A stretch of 64,000 nucleotides of DNA, taken from Brachycybe producta. Lineage: Eukaryota > Arthropoda > Diplopoda > Playtdesmida > Andrognathidae. Position 1 is the stretch's first letter, and every line of letters begins with the position of its first letter. The DNA is taken from NCBI GenBank assembly GCA_036925085.1, contig JAUPFP010000001.1:7039722-7103721 (forward strand), written 5' to 3'. The translations under genes and the position numbers were made by a program. Positions 33,795 through 45,927 of the stretch are shown in pieces. Below the pieces are notes generated by a model, which worked only from the letters and a program-made list of their open reading frames with translations, ran no database searches and was not told the DNA's origin.

Positions 33795-34745
33795 ATGGGA
33801 AAGGAAGGTTTGCTAGCCCTTCGTGACAAGCGTTTTAGTTGCGCGCCACGGGCCTCCAATTTTCTACAGAGAATTTTCAGGAGAAATATCCCTCCTGCCC
33901 TCCGAATCCTTGAAATTCCCTTTTTCTTCTGCTGTAACCCTCATAGTCCCGTTATACTTCTTTGAAAGCAACAAAGATCCAAAAATACAAATTATGTAAA
34001 ATTTTTGAAAAATAAAGTTTTCAATTTAAATAATAAATCAACGAATTTCTTATTTTACTTTTCAAAAATATCATAAATTCCTTTCACCGTTCATATTTTT
34101 TGTTGTTATTTTTTGAAACTGAACTCGTTAACAGGTTCATTTGCATAATTTAGTAATATTTATTATCATTTTTACTGTTTTCTTGGTTTACCGCAAAATG
34201 TTACATAATATAAATCTTTTTTTTTTTTTTTCATTCTTTCTTCGATTAATCCCCCCTTTTTTAGAGGCCATTATTTATATTTTCTCGAGAGATTTCTTGT
34301 CTGATTAGCATCTTATCACCTGCTAAAAATGGCGCCACATTTGGCGTCAGTCTCAAAAGCAGGAAATGCTATATATATATTATATTTTATTGATGAAAAT
34401 CGACAGCCGTTTAATTCTTAAGGAAGTCCAAATATGAAATTTGCATTTCATATTTCCTAGTATTTCTACTACTAAAATAGGCCTACATTATTAGATGAAA
34501 TAGTGGGAGGGAAAGGGGGGAGAGATAATAGTAGAATATGGTAGTTATTCTACTTTTATTGTACAGTTCTATTCTATATAGTTTTTAGCATAAAGATAAA
34601 AGGCAGATGCTAATAATCATTTCGATGGCCTAGAAAAGTAGAAAAGAATTCTTAAAATATTGAGTTAAAATTGACATCCATTTCCGCTTCTATTTTGACT
34701 TCTTATAGAAATCTCAACAAATTGGACATGTTACAATCTTTTGTT
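33795..34745. other. Stretch without a recognised gene
   Basis: The plus-strand frame 33729-33965 (78 residues) is not recognised and begins in family N DNA. The rest is AT-rich. Confidence 0.4.
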
Positions 34746-34751
34746 TAATGT

Positions 34752-35310
34752 GCTTTGAGGCCTTGTTAAGGCCATGAGAGGTCAATGTAAATTAATGTAA
34801 GGTCGATCTCTATTGCGCATGTGCAGAATGCAATCACTGAAGTACCACCATTGGTGCATTTGATCAATACTCATCTGCAATGGAGAGCAGCAACAATGCA
34901 ATTTTGATCTCAACTGCGCATGGGCATTGTTCAGTGCACCAATCAAAATAGATAATGTTGTGCACATGTGCAGTAGTAGTCAGTGTAACCTTACATTCCC
35001 CTGTTCTTGCTGCTTTTGTATTACTTAATGGCCTGGTTCAAGCCTTATTGAGGTTAATGTAAATTAATGTAAGATCTCTACTGCACATGTGCAGAACGCC
35101 ATCACTGAAGTACCATTGGTGCATTTTATCACTATACATCTGTAATGGAGAGAAGCAACAATGCAAGGTTGATCTCTACTGCACATGGGCATTGTTCAGT
35201 TGCACCAATCAAAATAGATAATCTTGTGCACATGTGAAGTAGAGAGAGTGAGCTTGCATTGTTGTTCTTGCTGCTTTTGCATTACTTAATGGTCTGATCC
35301 AGGCTTAAAG
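34752..35310 (+). repeat. Family L, two tandem units of about 280 bp
   Basis: Both units contain GTAAATTAATGTAAG, GCACATGTGCAGAA (or GCGCATG), CACTGAAGTACCA, ACCAATCAAAATAGATAAT and TTGCTGCTTTTG.ATTACTTAATGG, in the same order. Each unit is rich in TGCGCATG/TGCACATG words. An interrupted copy lies at 22970-23722. Confidence 0.8.
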
Positions 35311-35319
35311 CTTAAGAAC

Positions 35320-35842
35320 CTTTCACTAATACCTCGGTTTAACTGCTAAAATTAACTACAGTTACATAACCAAAGTTTATAAGTTAACTGCAGACAAAAC
35401 TAGATGTGGTGCGTGGTTTCACTTTTTTAAAACACTTAACTGTGGTTAAGTGTTTTAAAAACGAAAACACTTAATTGTGGTTAAGTGTTTTAAAAAATGG
35501 AAACACTTCCTGTTCACGGTTTTTTTTGTAAAAAAATTTCATTCCCTCATTCAGTCAATAATTGGGCGCCATATCTGCCATGTTGTTTTGTAGGCTAAAT
35601 TTGTTTGAACAAAGGAAGTGACATATTTAACTATTTAAATTTGTTTGAACACAAGAAGTGACATATTTATTTAACCATTCAATAATGTGGTTAACCATAG
35701 TTGTGTCAATACAGTTGAGTTAACTTCACTGTTCAGAAATGTAAGCATGGTTAACCGTTAACATAACCACATTTGTTTCCACTAGAAAATAATCTGTGGT
35801 TAACTTTTTTTAACTGCAGTTAACTTTTGTAGTGAAAACTAG
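35320..35842. repeat. Element rich in GTTAAC words and hairpins
   Basis: The palindrome AAAACACTTAACTGTGGTTA..AAGTGTTTT near 35429 is repeated with small changes near 35464. Ends are TTTCACTAATACCTC and TAGTGAAAACTAGG. GTTAAC and TTAACTGCAGTTAA words recur throughout. A MITE is likely. Confidence 0.5.
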
Positions 35843-36588
35843 GTACAAATGTTTGAGAGATTCTATTCATTGGCTAAGAATCCCATTAATTTGCAGAGGT
35901 TTACTTCTCAAATTGGTGGTTTCTAAAGAATGTCTAGTGAATTTGTAGAATGGCTATTTTTTCACTTTGGCAGTAAAATTTTCTATAATATATTCTTTAA
36001 AAAACCTGTATTTCCTGGTGTAACTGCAAAGTAACGTTAATGTCTCAATTAATTTCTAGTTTGTTTCAAGACATTGAATTAAATTGATTTTTAATTTTTT
36101 TCAGAAAATAAAACATTTTCCATTCACATCAGGTTATTTTGCAATAATATTAAATGTTCATTTGAGATTTATTGCGGATTAATGGTTTTGTTTTGTGTCG
36201 TGGTGCAAATATATATTACATGTACATATATTAAAGTATGTACTTGTATGCCATAAGTGGCAAACGTGGCAGCAGCTGATTCTAATATGCTGTGGGCGTT
36301 TATAGATAACATAAATGGACATTTTTGAGGGTCGTTTTTGTATCCGTGGTAAATACTAACTAGGGTCACTCCACAAGTCTTGCACCATTTTTTGTTCTTG
36401 GGCAGATACTCGCTAATGGCAAACTTGCCAACTAAACCTCTTCTGGAAAGGTAGCTTTAGAAGAAATTACTTGAAAAATTGTATGCTTGTACTTTTAGTC
36501 TTTTAGGAAACTGGGCACTGAAAACTAACTTGTATTCCACTATTTGTTATTGATAAAAGTCCTTTGGAGTTTGCTGTTGTAACAGCCC

Positions 36589-36921
36589 TAAAGCCATGTC
36601 AACATGAGGAGAGTTGATAAGCAGGTTAGACTGGCATCAGTTTGACTTACAAACTTGCTTGTGATGGGCCAGTCGGCCCTGGGACCATCCACACAATGCC
36701 AGTTGAGGCACCGGTCAAGAAATAATGGTGGCGGGGAAAGCCACTGACTGGACCAACTGGTTGAAAACCTACTCTTCGGGTAAGTCGACCTGTCTGACCA
36801 AGTCAGGTCTCAATCTGCCAAAAAAAGTCATGCCAGTGCTGTCCATACAAAGCCAGTCACGTGGCATCAGTCAACTGACACCAGTCTAACCTATAACTGG
36901 CCTCGTGTAAATGCGGCTTTA
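36589..36921. mobile_element. Family Q inverted-repeat MITE
   Basis: 333 bp; ends TAAAGCCATGTCAACATGAGG and CCTCGTGTAAATGCGGCTTTA are imperfect inverted repeats (split: TAAAGCC / GGCTTTA outermost). Further inward GTTAGACTGGCATCAGTTTGA pairs with TCAACTGACACCAGTCTAAC. No gene. Confidence 0.7.
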
Positions 36922-37249
36922 GGATGAATTTATATTCCAAACTTCCAATAGATTTGCAAATGTTGAAGCTCCTAAAACTTAGCTTGTTGATGCAAACACG
37001 TGGTCTACAAAACAATAGAACACTTCCCCTTCAGTAAGAAGAGGAAGACAACAAACTTAGATTCATTATCCTTTTTCGACTGAATGTCTTGTGTCACATG
37101 CTCGTCGTCCTTTCGAAAGCTATTCTGATTTTCATTCATTAGTTTATTGTTAATTAAGTACTTCATTGTGCAAAAGTAGATTAAACTCATATGTTCAAGA
37201 GATTTACAAACTGTTGATGTTAAAGATACGAGCAAAAATAGACAAATAT

Positions 37250-37765
37250 TCGCCTGTTTCTAGGCTTGTGGCAATATTCCACTAGTTAAGAGATGTTTGG
37301 AAAACATTACTTAAGAATGATCTGACTTCTCTGGCCAATTCTTTCAATAACCTAGGTGAAATTTCATCTGGACCCAATGTCTTGTTGACATCTCAATTGC
37401 AAAACAGCTTCTTCAATCCACTGGAATTTATTGTTTCAGCAAGCATGTCTGCACCTAAAGAATGTAAATGATGTTTATCATTGCTGCTGCAATGACTTAT
37501 TTGTTAGTGGAAAATTCACCATTAGATGTTTTTAAAGATATATGGATATGATATTTGTATTTTTGGTAAAACTTTTAACATACTTCCAGAACTGCTTGGG
37601 AAAAACTAAACTAACAGACCTCTTTTACGTTTTCTTTACAATATTTCAAATTCCATTGTACAAACCATAGCCTTCGAGTGGCTTTGCTTACTACTTTTGT
37701 TATAACTTATATGTTCTTTCATTCTCATCATTTCCTTAACTTTCCTGCAATACTCCGCATGCCAG
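37250..37765 (-). pseudogene. LINE (non-LTR) reverse-transcriptase relic
   Basis: On the minus strand, 37600-37560 reads KQFWKYVKSFTKNTN, and 37385-37290 reads GPDEISPRLLKELAREV followed by SFLSNVFQTSLN, a stop, then WNIATS. These match the order in non-LTR retrotransposons, where a PK-x-FWKYV segment precedes the GPD-x-ISPRLLKEL region of the reverse transcriptase. Further upstream EYCRKVKEMMRMK (about 37750) fits the basic linker before it. Frames change and stops occur, so the copy is dead. CR1/jockey-like clades are likely; the exact clade is not resolved. Confidence 0.75.
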
Positions 37766-37783
37766 CATCAGCCTTACGGGTTT

Positions 37784-38095
37784 CTAGCTATCCGAAATAA
37801 TATTCAGAAAAATCATCGATTTTGGCGAATCTTTACAACTGGCTGCCAACCTGACGTCGACCCTCCCTTTTGCATCCGGGCCAGGAACCTGCAATGGCAG
37901 GATTTGGTGTTGGTCTGCCTTGAGTATTTTATTTCCTTTAGTACCCTCCATAACTGGCGAGCATTCCCATATCTGCCACAGTCCCACCTGGGAAGGCACC
38001 CAATGGGGGACCAGCAACCCCACAGTTCCTTCCAGTAACGAATAATGAAATTTAAGATATAGTTGCCTTTTTTCTGTTGGCATTACACTTTGCAT
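37784..38095 (-). other. Open frame of unknown meaning upstream of the LINE relic
   Basis: A 103-residue frame with locally protein-like composition (PLQVPGPDAKGRVDVRLAA). I recognise no family and it does not look like a LINE endonuclease. It may be chance or a decayed fragment. Confidence 0.25.
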
Positions 38096-38099
38096 TACA

Positions 38100-38840
38100 G
38101 TAAACTATTTCATTATCATAAAAATAACGAGGTAAAAACATGTGGAATAACCCTCGTCTATAAGAGCTCCTTAATCTAATACTGACTCAATTGCATAAAG
38201 TAGTAAATAGCAAATGTAATAACAACAACAGTTGTATTTGTATATCACTTTTCTTAAATTTCTCCTCAGTCAGACTCCTTTCTTTCTCTCTGTTTTCTCA
38301 ACTATTTCAATGTAATAACGTGTGATTGGCATGGAATGTGGAACTGTTTGACATGAAATGTAAACAGGGTTTTTTTTACTTCCAGTAGTGCAGCAGAATG
38401 CCAACATTTTTTTCTCTTTTTTATTCCGAAATTGATGGTGTTATTATTTCTATTTTCAACTGAAACTCCCGCGCAATTTCTCAGTTGACCTCCTTCATTT
38501 TTTAAGCACCTTTTTTTTTTTTTCAAAAAAAAAAAAAATTCGTCTTTATGTATTTATAGAAAATGTGTAATTTCTGATTTATTCCTCCTCCTTCTCCTCC
38601 TCCTCCTCCTACTCATTCATGGCTGAACTTGGGTTTTGATTAATGTGTTGAAATAAAAAATGTGGTATATTTAAAAATGGACTAGGACAATGAAACATAT
38701 TTGGCCGGTTTCACACGATGTGTCTACTTGGTACATATTTTCATTTTAAACCATTTTTGTCAGTGGCTTATTTTCGATCTAGGGGCACTATAGGTGCGCG
38801 CCGAAGGCCTCGGAAGAAACTCGGCAAAAAGACCAATCTG
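38100..38840. other. Stretch without a gene
   Basis: Pyrimidine-rich runs, (CTC)n near 38583-38611, and T runs. Nothing coding recognised. Confidence 0.45.
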
Positions 38841-38844
38841 CGTG

Positions 38845-39236
38845 TGTACTGCTCTCCAGAGCAGTATAGACGCCGGCCGCCAGTGCCGGCCTTAGCCTCC
38901 TTGGCGCCCTGGGGTAGATTTTTTTCAGGGCGCCCCCCATTCAAAATGAGAAAATGCTGTTTCATGATATTATCCCCACTTCTTAATTTTATCTCGTTCT
39001 CGAGTTGTTCTGTTCACAAGGTGAAAAGATGTTTCGACCCAATAAACATAATATAAAAAAATGTAAAGAGGGTCGCCAAAGGCGCCCCAACCTGCTCGGC
39101 GCCCTCGTGCGGTGCAAGACCTCGCCACCCCTTAAGGCTGGCACTGCCGGAAAATGCTCACATAAAGAACTATTGAAAACAGTCCCGGCCGCAGGCTGCC
39201 AGGACGCAGACGCGCCGGAAGAATCACATCTTAACT
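38845..39236 (-). mobile_element. Family I repeat interrupted by a hAT-like element
   Basis: GTGTACTGCTCTCCAGAGCAG at the left and GACGCGCCGGAAGAATCACA next to TTAA at the right match the spacer at 427-1151 and the fragment at 11690-11745. The middle is the insertion at 38881-39146. Confidence 0.55.
38881..39146 (+). mobile_element. hAT-like MITE
   Basis: 266 bp with ends CAGTGCCGGCCTTAGCC and CCTTAAGGCTGGCACTG, inverted repeats with one or two mismatches, and GGCGCCC words at both subterminal sides. The 8-bp flanks (CCGGCCGC, CCGGAAAA) agree only in part. Confidence 0.65.
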
Positions 39237-39829
39237 GATCCTGGATCATCAGGCAATAGGAAGTTTTCACAGGAACACATGCTCCTGTGTTCAATCCACT
39301 GAAAGTTGAGATTAAACCCCGGGAATGACTTCATTGCTACATTACTGTAGAAATCCCACAGTGTATACTCGCGATTAGGATGTTTCTGGACTTTGATTCA
39401 GCACAGAATTAAAAAGTGCACGCATCGTGATTAGCTGGTTTTATTATTAATGTTATTATTATTAGGATACTTGAACTACTGAATGGCTTTTTCTTCTCTT
39501 GTTTTCTCTATAGGTCAAGAGTTAAACACCTTTTTGTAATAACAGTAAGTAAGTAGTATGTGGGAGGAGAAGTGACAATGACAAGTGATCTTAAAGACCA
39601 GAAGACAGATTTTATGAAGGAAAACATGTTTGAAAAAAAAAAAGAAACTTTTTCGAATTTAGGACAGTTCAGTGTTAAGCTGGTTCCACACGATGCATGC
39701 AATTGTCATATGTTACAATTACAATCAGTACTCTGCTAGCAGCCAAATAGGCCTATGGCAGAGGGACATAAAAGTCCACAAAAGTCCATTTTGAACAGGG
39801 TTTCAAATTTCTAATTATTTTGTACTTTT

Positions 39830-40305
39830 ACCCAGGAACATTTACCCAAAAATCATTTGCCCTAAAGAAACATTTACCCCAAAATCATTTGCCCTAAAGG
39901 AACATTTACCCCAAAATCATTTGCCCTAAAAGAACATTTACCCCAAAATCATTTGCCCTAAAAGAACATTTACCCAAAAATCATTTGCCCTAAAGGAACA
40001 TTTACCCAAAAATCATTTGCCCTAAAGAAACATTTACCCAATAATCATTTGCCCTAAAAGAACATTTACCCTAAAGGAACATTTACCCTAAAGGAACATT
40101 TGCCTTAAAAGAACATTTACCCTAAAAGAACATTTACCCTAAAGGAACATTTACACTAAAATCATTTGCCCTAATAGAACAATTACCCTAAAATCATTTT
40201 ATCTAAAGGAACATTTACCCTAAAATCATTTTATCTAAAGGAACATTTACCCTAAAATCATTTGCACCAAAGAACATTTCCCCTAAAATTATTTGCGCTA
40301 AAGAG
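39830..40305 (+). repeat. Long array of CATTTGCCCTAAAG / AACATTTACCC words
   Basis: More than 25 words alternate, giving a basic period near 32 bases (ACATTTACCC..AAAATCATTTGCCCTAAA). Spacing and spelling vary, unlike a simple minisatellite. Most words include CCCTAAA. Confidence 0.9.
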
Positions 40306-40309
40306 AAAT

Positions 40310-41285
40310 TTTTCAATTTCAACACCCTTACATTGCTGAAATACAAAATTTTGCATATTAATAAAACTGCTGAATTTTATAAACGTAAAATCCACAAACA
40401 CACCTATCACTTATTCATAAAAGGGTTTTTTTTAAACATCTAAATACAAAAAAAAAGTGTGTCTAGTGTTAAATTAAATGATGAATTTATTTACAATAGA
40501 ATTGGTCTGAGTAATTTGAATCATTTTTGGGTTCTCAGAATATTTTTCTTAGTCATTTTTTTTTGCTGCTTTCACACATTTGAAATTTCTTTTAAAATCG
40601 TTAATCATAGTCTATTAAGAACGATTATTATTTGTGTGTGTCAGTGTAGACATGTCTGTGTCTTTAAGGCATTAACGGTAAATTGCATGAAATTGTAAGC
40701 AGAAAAAATGTGATCTCAGTGGAACGAAAGAGAAATTTTCGGAATTTCCTAGTCTGCATCCGTTCTGATACAGTCTACTGATTGTATTTTTTTTTTAAGT
40801 ATTAGACCTTGTTTGAAAATGCGTATCAGTCATAGGAGAAATTGCAGGAGAATGTCAGTTCGCCTACACTTTTTTTTAAAATAAATATTATCCTTTCATT
40901 AAAAAAAGTAGATAAAACTTCAATCACTAAAACTCATAAAAATTTAGCAATTCTCTATTCCAGTTTCTAAAACATTTTGAAACCATATTTGAAAGGTACT
41001 ATCAATAAAACTCATTGAAACTTAGCAATTGACCATTCTAGTTTCAAAAAAAAAGTTTATAGAAATTTCTTTTTTTTGTTAGAAACTAGTTCAGCAAATG
41101 AATGAAATCAAAATAATATAGATTATAAAAATTACAAAAAAAATATGACAAAAATGTAAAATTTCATTTTTCTTTTTCAAATTCCGGTCTTTCAACAAGC
41201 CCACTAATAGTTTTATTTAAAGATAGTAAATATTTAATGATCTTTATATAATAGTTAATAAGTTAAATAACTTATAATTTATTAA
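40310..41285. other. AT-rich stretch with family N fragments
   Basis: Family N phrases occur near 40900-41090 (CTAGTTTCTAAAACATTTTG). The open frame 40459-40698 shows nothing recognisable. Confidence 0.45.
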
Positions 41286-41289
41286 TTAA

Positions 41290-41720
41290 ATTTGAAAAAA
41301 ATAATAATTTATTATTCAAACTTGAGAAAAATCAATTTAATATAATTTGCAAAAAATTAATTTATTAGTATAAATTGAGAAAAATTAATTTATTAGTATA
41401 ATTTTTAGAAAAATTAATTATAATTTAGTAAAAATTAATTTATTGTAATTTGAGAAAAATTAATTTATTATAATTTGAAAACAATTAATTTATTATAATT
41501 TGAGAAAAATTGATTTATTATAATTTGAGAAAAAATAATTTATTATAATTTGAGAAAATTTTATTAAATTATAATTTGAGAAAATTTTATTAAATTATAA
41601 TTTGAGAAAAAAATTATTAAATTATAATTTGAGAAAAAATTTATTAAATTACAATTTGAGAACAGAATTATTAAATTATAATTTGAGAAAAAAATAATTT
41701 ATTATTCTAATTTAACAAAA
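41290..41720 (+). repeat. AT minisatellite, AATTTGAGAAAAATT type
   Basis: About 15 units of 25-32 bases, each with TATAATTTGAGAAAA followed by ATTAATTTATTA or ATTTTATTAAAT. Extremely AT-rich. Confidence 0.85.
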
Positions 41721-42179
41721 AATTATTATAATTTACTTAAAAAAATCACGATTTTATCATACAAATCACGATTTTGATTTTTTAAAAACAAGATTGACAA
41801 GTGTTATACCAAAAAAGGTAAATTTTTTCCAACTTTCCTAAGTTGCTAAGACAATGTTTTATTATTATTTTAGGTTATATTTTTTTTTTAGTTTAAATGG
41901 GGTCAACGTTGGGCGCCATTTTGTTTTCCTTTAGGGTCCTTGCATTTATTAAACTTGAAGGTCCTCCATGTTATTTCATTCTATAATAGCAAACATTTTT
42001 TTAAAAAAAAAAAAAAGCCCACGTCGGCCCAAATTTCATGAATACTTTTAAACATTTTCTGATACACATGGGGATTCAATTAATAACCTGCAAAAAAAAT
42101 TTTTTTTAACAAAATTTTTTGGCGACTTGATCCTTTATTAAGAAAACTAACAGACCCTAAGGCATATATTCAAGAAATA

Positions 42180-42350
42180 AACTCAACACTTGAACTTTTA
42201 ATTTAAATCCTCAAAACAGGAGTTCCTACAGATGGAGAAAAAAAAAATCCTGTTATAAGTATAGTAGCTTATAACAGGAGGTTTTTTTTTTCTATGTTGG
42301 AAATCCTGTTTTGAGGGTTGAAATTAAAAGTTCAAGTGTCAAGTTTGAAT
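42180..42350. repeat. Inverted repeat of about 165 bp
   Basis: AACACTTGAACTTTTAATTT and CCTCAAAACAGGA at the left pair with TCCTGTTTTGAGGG and AATTAAAAGTTCAAGTGT at the right; the centre AAAATCCTGTTATAAG pairs with CTTATAACAGGAGG. The whole stretch could fold as one hairpin. Confidence 0.8.
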
Positions 42351-42639
42351 TTGCTCCTGTGGTATATGTGTAATACACATGTGCCATTGGAATGTATGCC
42401 AGTGTTTTGTATGATGACAGTATACTAAGTATTTATGGCAATCGTTTTTTTTTAAGGATTGTTGAATCTCTCAAACTTTTTAAACTTTTTTTTTTTTTAA
42501 AAAAAGTCTGTCGCTTGTGTATGTGTGTGTTTTTTGCCTACGCAATTTTCCAGAAAATCAAAACAAGAAAACATAATTTTCTAAAGTAAAAACATTTGCA
42601 GGATGTTTGAAATTCTTTCATTTTTACTATTGTACACAA

Positions 42640-43366
42640 CTAGTGAAAATAAAGCAACAAACTTATTTACACTTTTGCTCTTTTAGATTTGTTATATGTT
42701 AAAAGGCGTCAATGTGAAAAATCAGTCATTTTGTACAATTACTAAGGAAATATTGCACAAAAACATCTAAAATATTTTTTTTCGAAATTTTTGTTTTAAA
42801 GGGTGTGTTTTTAGAAACTTAAGTAAGTATTTTTATGTTGATATCTTTCAAAATAAACGTTTCTGAGACAAAAAAAATATTACAAAATAACACGTGCTTA
42901 AATTTGAGTTATTTTTCAAAACTTGAATTAAAAAAATGCTTATTTTAAAAAATTTCAACCAGAAAATACCCCTAAAATGATTGAGCTACCTTTCTAGTTT
43001 CTAAAACGCAACAAACTTATTTACACTTTTGCTCTTTTAGATTTTTTATTATTGTAGACTATATGTTAAAGGCGTCAATGTGAAAAATCAGTCATTTTGT
43101 ACAATTACTAAGTAAATATTGCACAAAAACATCTAAAATATTTTTTTTCAAAATTTTTGTTTTAAAGGGTTTGTTTTAGAAACTTAAGTAGGTATTTTTA
43201 TGTTGATATCTTTCAAAATAAACGTTTCTGAGACAAAAAAAAATACTACAAAATAACATTTGTTTAAATTTGAGCCATTTTTCAAAACTTGAATTAAAAA
43301 TGCTTAGTTTAAAAAATTTCAACCAGAAAATACCCCTAAAATGATTGAGCTACCTTTCTAGTTCTA
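42640..43366 (+). repeat. Tandem duplication of about 370 bp ending at the gap
   Basis: Blocks 42645-43010 and 43012-43366 are nearly identical (ACTTATTTACACTTTTGCTC, AGTCATTTTGTACAATTACT, CCAGAAAATACCCCTAAAAT). Both contain family N phrases. The second copy runs straight into the unknown bases. Confidence 0.9.
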
Positions 43367-43466
43367 NNNNNNNNNNNNNNNNNNNNNNNNNNNNNNNNNN
43401 NNNNNNNNNNNNNNNNNNNNNNNNNNNNNNNNNNNNNNNNNNNNNNNNNNNNNNNNNNNNNNNNNN
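43367..43466. other. Assembly gap (100 N)
   Basis: Exactly 100 unknown bases, a common placeholder for a gap of unknown size. It follows a tandem duplication, the likely cause of the break. Confidence 0.99.
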
Positions 43467-44006
43467 ACGTTCTAAATGTAGCCACACACAAACACACATA
43501 TTGGGGGGAGGGGAGGGGTTGTAACATGTGTGTCTACTGCTGCAATTCACATTACACAAGTTTAGTGAAGTTGTTCTTGGAAGGTTGGTGTTTTTTTTTT
43601 GTTGTTTTCATCATCTTAATGCCAAAAACTATATTTTGCTGATGATGATTGTACCTATTATTAAGTTAAGAAGGTTTTGTTGTGCAACAGTTCGACCATT
43701 GACCCTCTGGGACAGCAAACAAAAGCACAATTCAATTCAACTCAGTACACCTGCAATCAGCTTAAAGAGACCAATATTACTTCCCAGAAATTTCTCATCA
43801 AAATAATTGTCAAGAATTATTCAACAATTACCAAAACAATTTTTTAAAATTTAAAATAAGTCATTAATATAATTTCAAAAAGTTATAAATCAGTTGACTT
43901 CATTTAAATAAACTTTATCAGATAGATGCGCCACCAAACAACAGACATGGAAACAAAACCCTCCCAAAAGTCTACTCCTCTACTCGAATTCTGATGTGTT
44001 GTCACC

Positions 44007-44213
44007 ACAGGCAATTAGAAATCGGGACGCGCAGAAGTTGGCTCCGCCCTTTTTATGCCGACCGGCAACTTCTAATTGGTTTGTTGCGTGGTTCGACGTT
44101 GAAAAAGGGGGAAGCATGTGACGTCAGACTACATAACCAACCAATTAGAAGTTGCCGGTCGTCATAAAGAGGGCGGAGCCAACTTCTGCGCGTCCCGATT
44201 TCTAATTGCCTGT
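44007..44213 (-). mobile_element. Family A MITE with perfect 9-bp TSD
   Basis: 207 bp with ends ACAGGCAATTAGAAATCGGG and complement; TSD GTTGTCACC at 43998-44006 and 44214-44222. Opposite in orientation to the copy at 31728. Arms extend through GCGCAGAAGTTGGCTCCGCC; the centre has TGACGTCAGAC (44119). Confidence 0.92.
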
Positions 44214-44689
44214 GTTGTCACCAGCTCACATTACTTTCATTTCAAAGTACTACGAATTTAATATTTGAATTCTTCCACAATGGAAGGTTGTATTGAGTTG
44301 AATATGAATAGGGAATACATGTATTTGATTAAGGAATTATGGAAATGTGAGATGTGACAACCTTTGTCACAAAAATAGGTGGGGAGACTTTCGTTTTTGT
44401 AAATTTAAAATGGCGAAAAGTCACTTCATTTTCAAGTTTTTTATGGTTTTAATGACTTATTTTAAATTTTAAAAATCGTTTTGACAATCGTTGAATAATT
44501 CTTGACAATATTTTGAAAAGAAATTTCTGGATTTTTTAAAAAATAGAAAAACACTAATTTTTTTGTAATTCTATCACTGGATCTGCATACATTATATTTA
44601 AGGTTTAACTTTGAAAACCATTCAAATTGGACAACTTTAAATACATATTGCCGCGACTTGTGTTTTTTTAAAAAAAATTAATGTTTTTT

Positions 44690-44805
44690 CTTTAACATTG
44701 GGTCTATGGGCTCGATAGAAAAAAAATACGATTCTAGCGCTCTTTGTGGCGATTTGTCAAAACAATTTTTGCGATGTATAAAAGCCTCTTCTTAAAAAGG
44801 GACAT
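44690..44805 (+). repeat. Family M repeat
   Basis: AACATTGGGTCTATGGGCTC, ATTCTAGCGCTCTTTG and AAGCCTCTT match the other M copies at 27590 and 46436. Confidence 0.7.
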
Positions 44806-44809
44806 TCCC

Positions 44810-45920
44810 CTCTCACAACAGTGACACAAGTAATACACACCCATGAAACTGATTCTACAGAATATGAGCTGCTATTAAATTCTAAAAAAATGTTAAATTA
44901 TTATTTTATTTATATATAATTTATTACTTTAATTATGTATCAATAAAATATTCAAAAACACAAAAAAGCCTAATCTGAATCATAAAATACCTAGCTTTTT
45001 TAAAAAAAATATATTTTTTCTGCCTCTCTCTCTCTCTCCCTCATAAAACTCCTAATTTTACATTTATATAATAATTAATTATTTATGTGAAATTGCACAA
45101 CTTTTAAGAGAAATCTCTTTTCTCCTTCCTGGTATTTATATATATTGAATACTAGAAATGTACCTTTATAGGTAGAAAAAGAGAGAGAGAGAGAGAGATA
45201 AATAAACTTGCAGCAAAGAGAGTAAAAAAGTAAATAAACAAATTCTTTTTTGTCAAAATGATTACTAGGAATGATGCTATTTTAAAACTTGTTTCCCCGT
45301 TCGTTTATTGGTCAATATTTTTTTAAAACACCTGAAACATTTTTTTTTTTTGTTAAAATAAAAGTTCAGGTCTCTTTTTCTTTAATATTTGTATTTGCTT
45401 TTTTTTTTTGGTTAGAATATTTTATTAGGATACTTGAAGAGGATGGGATTTTTTTGTGGTTGTTTGAAAATAACATTTATAAGAAACACTTGTTAAGAGA
45501 ATGTCCAATTGTAAAAGAAAAAAGTTACAATAAGGAAAACTAACAAGAAGGTTACAAAACTAATAAATAAATAACACCACAAAATTGGCTTTATGAACAG
45601 CTCATTTTCGAACTCTTGACTATTCTGAATTTTAGTTTTAGAAGAGTAAAACAAGACAGTGTATTACAAACTAGAAGAGTGGCATTTGGCTCTTTCGGTT
45701 GGTGTCACTACAATGGCTAATACTATGCTCCATAGACATTTTTTTTTAATTTTGAAGAAAAAAAAAAATGTCAAGCGAACGTTTTTTTTTTTAAGAAACA
45801 ACATTATAAAAAAAATTCAAATTGTTTTCAAAACTGGAATGGTAGAAGATAATGTTTATTTATTATTGTTTATGTTTGTTCATGGCAATATATTAAAAAA
45901 AATAAACATTTTAGAGTAGA
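44810..45920. other. AT-rich stretch without a gene
   Basis: (CT)n and (GA)n tracts near 45022 and 45180. Open frames at 45289 and 45659 consist mainly of Phe/Lys from T and A runs. A family N-like phrase CAAGCGAACGTTTTTTTT at 45773 recurs at 28766. Confidence 0.45.
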
Positions 45921-45927
45921 TTGAAAT

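Noticed and set aside
33729..33965. 78-residue open frame
   Set aside because: Starts in a dispersed repeat and has no recognisable motif.
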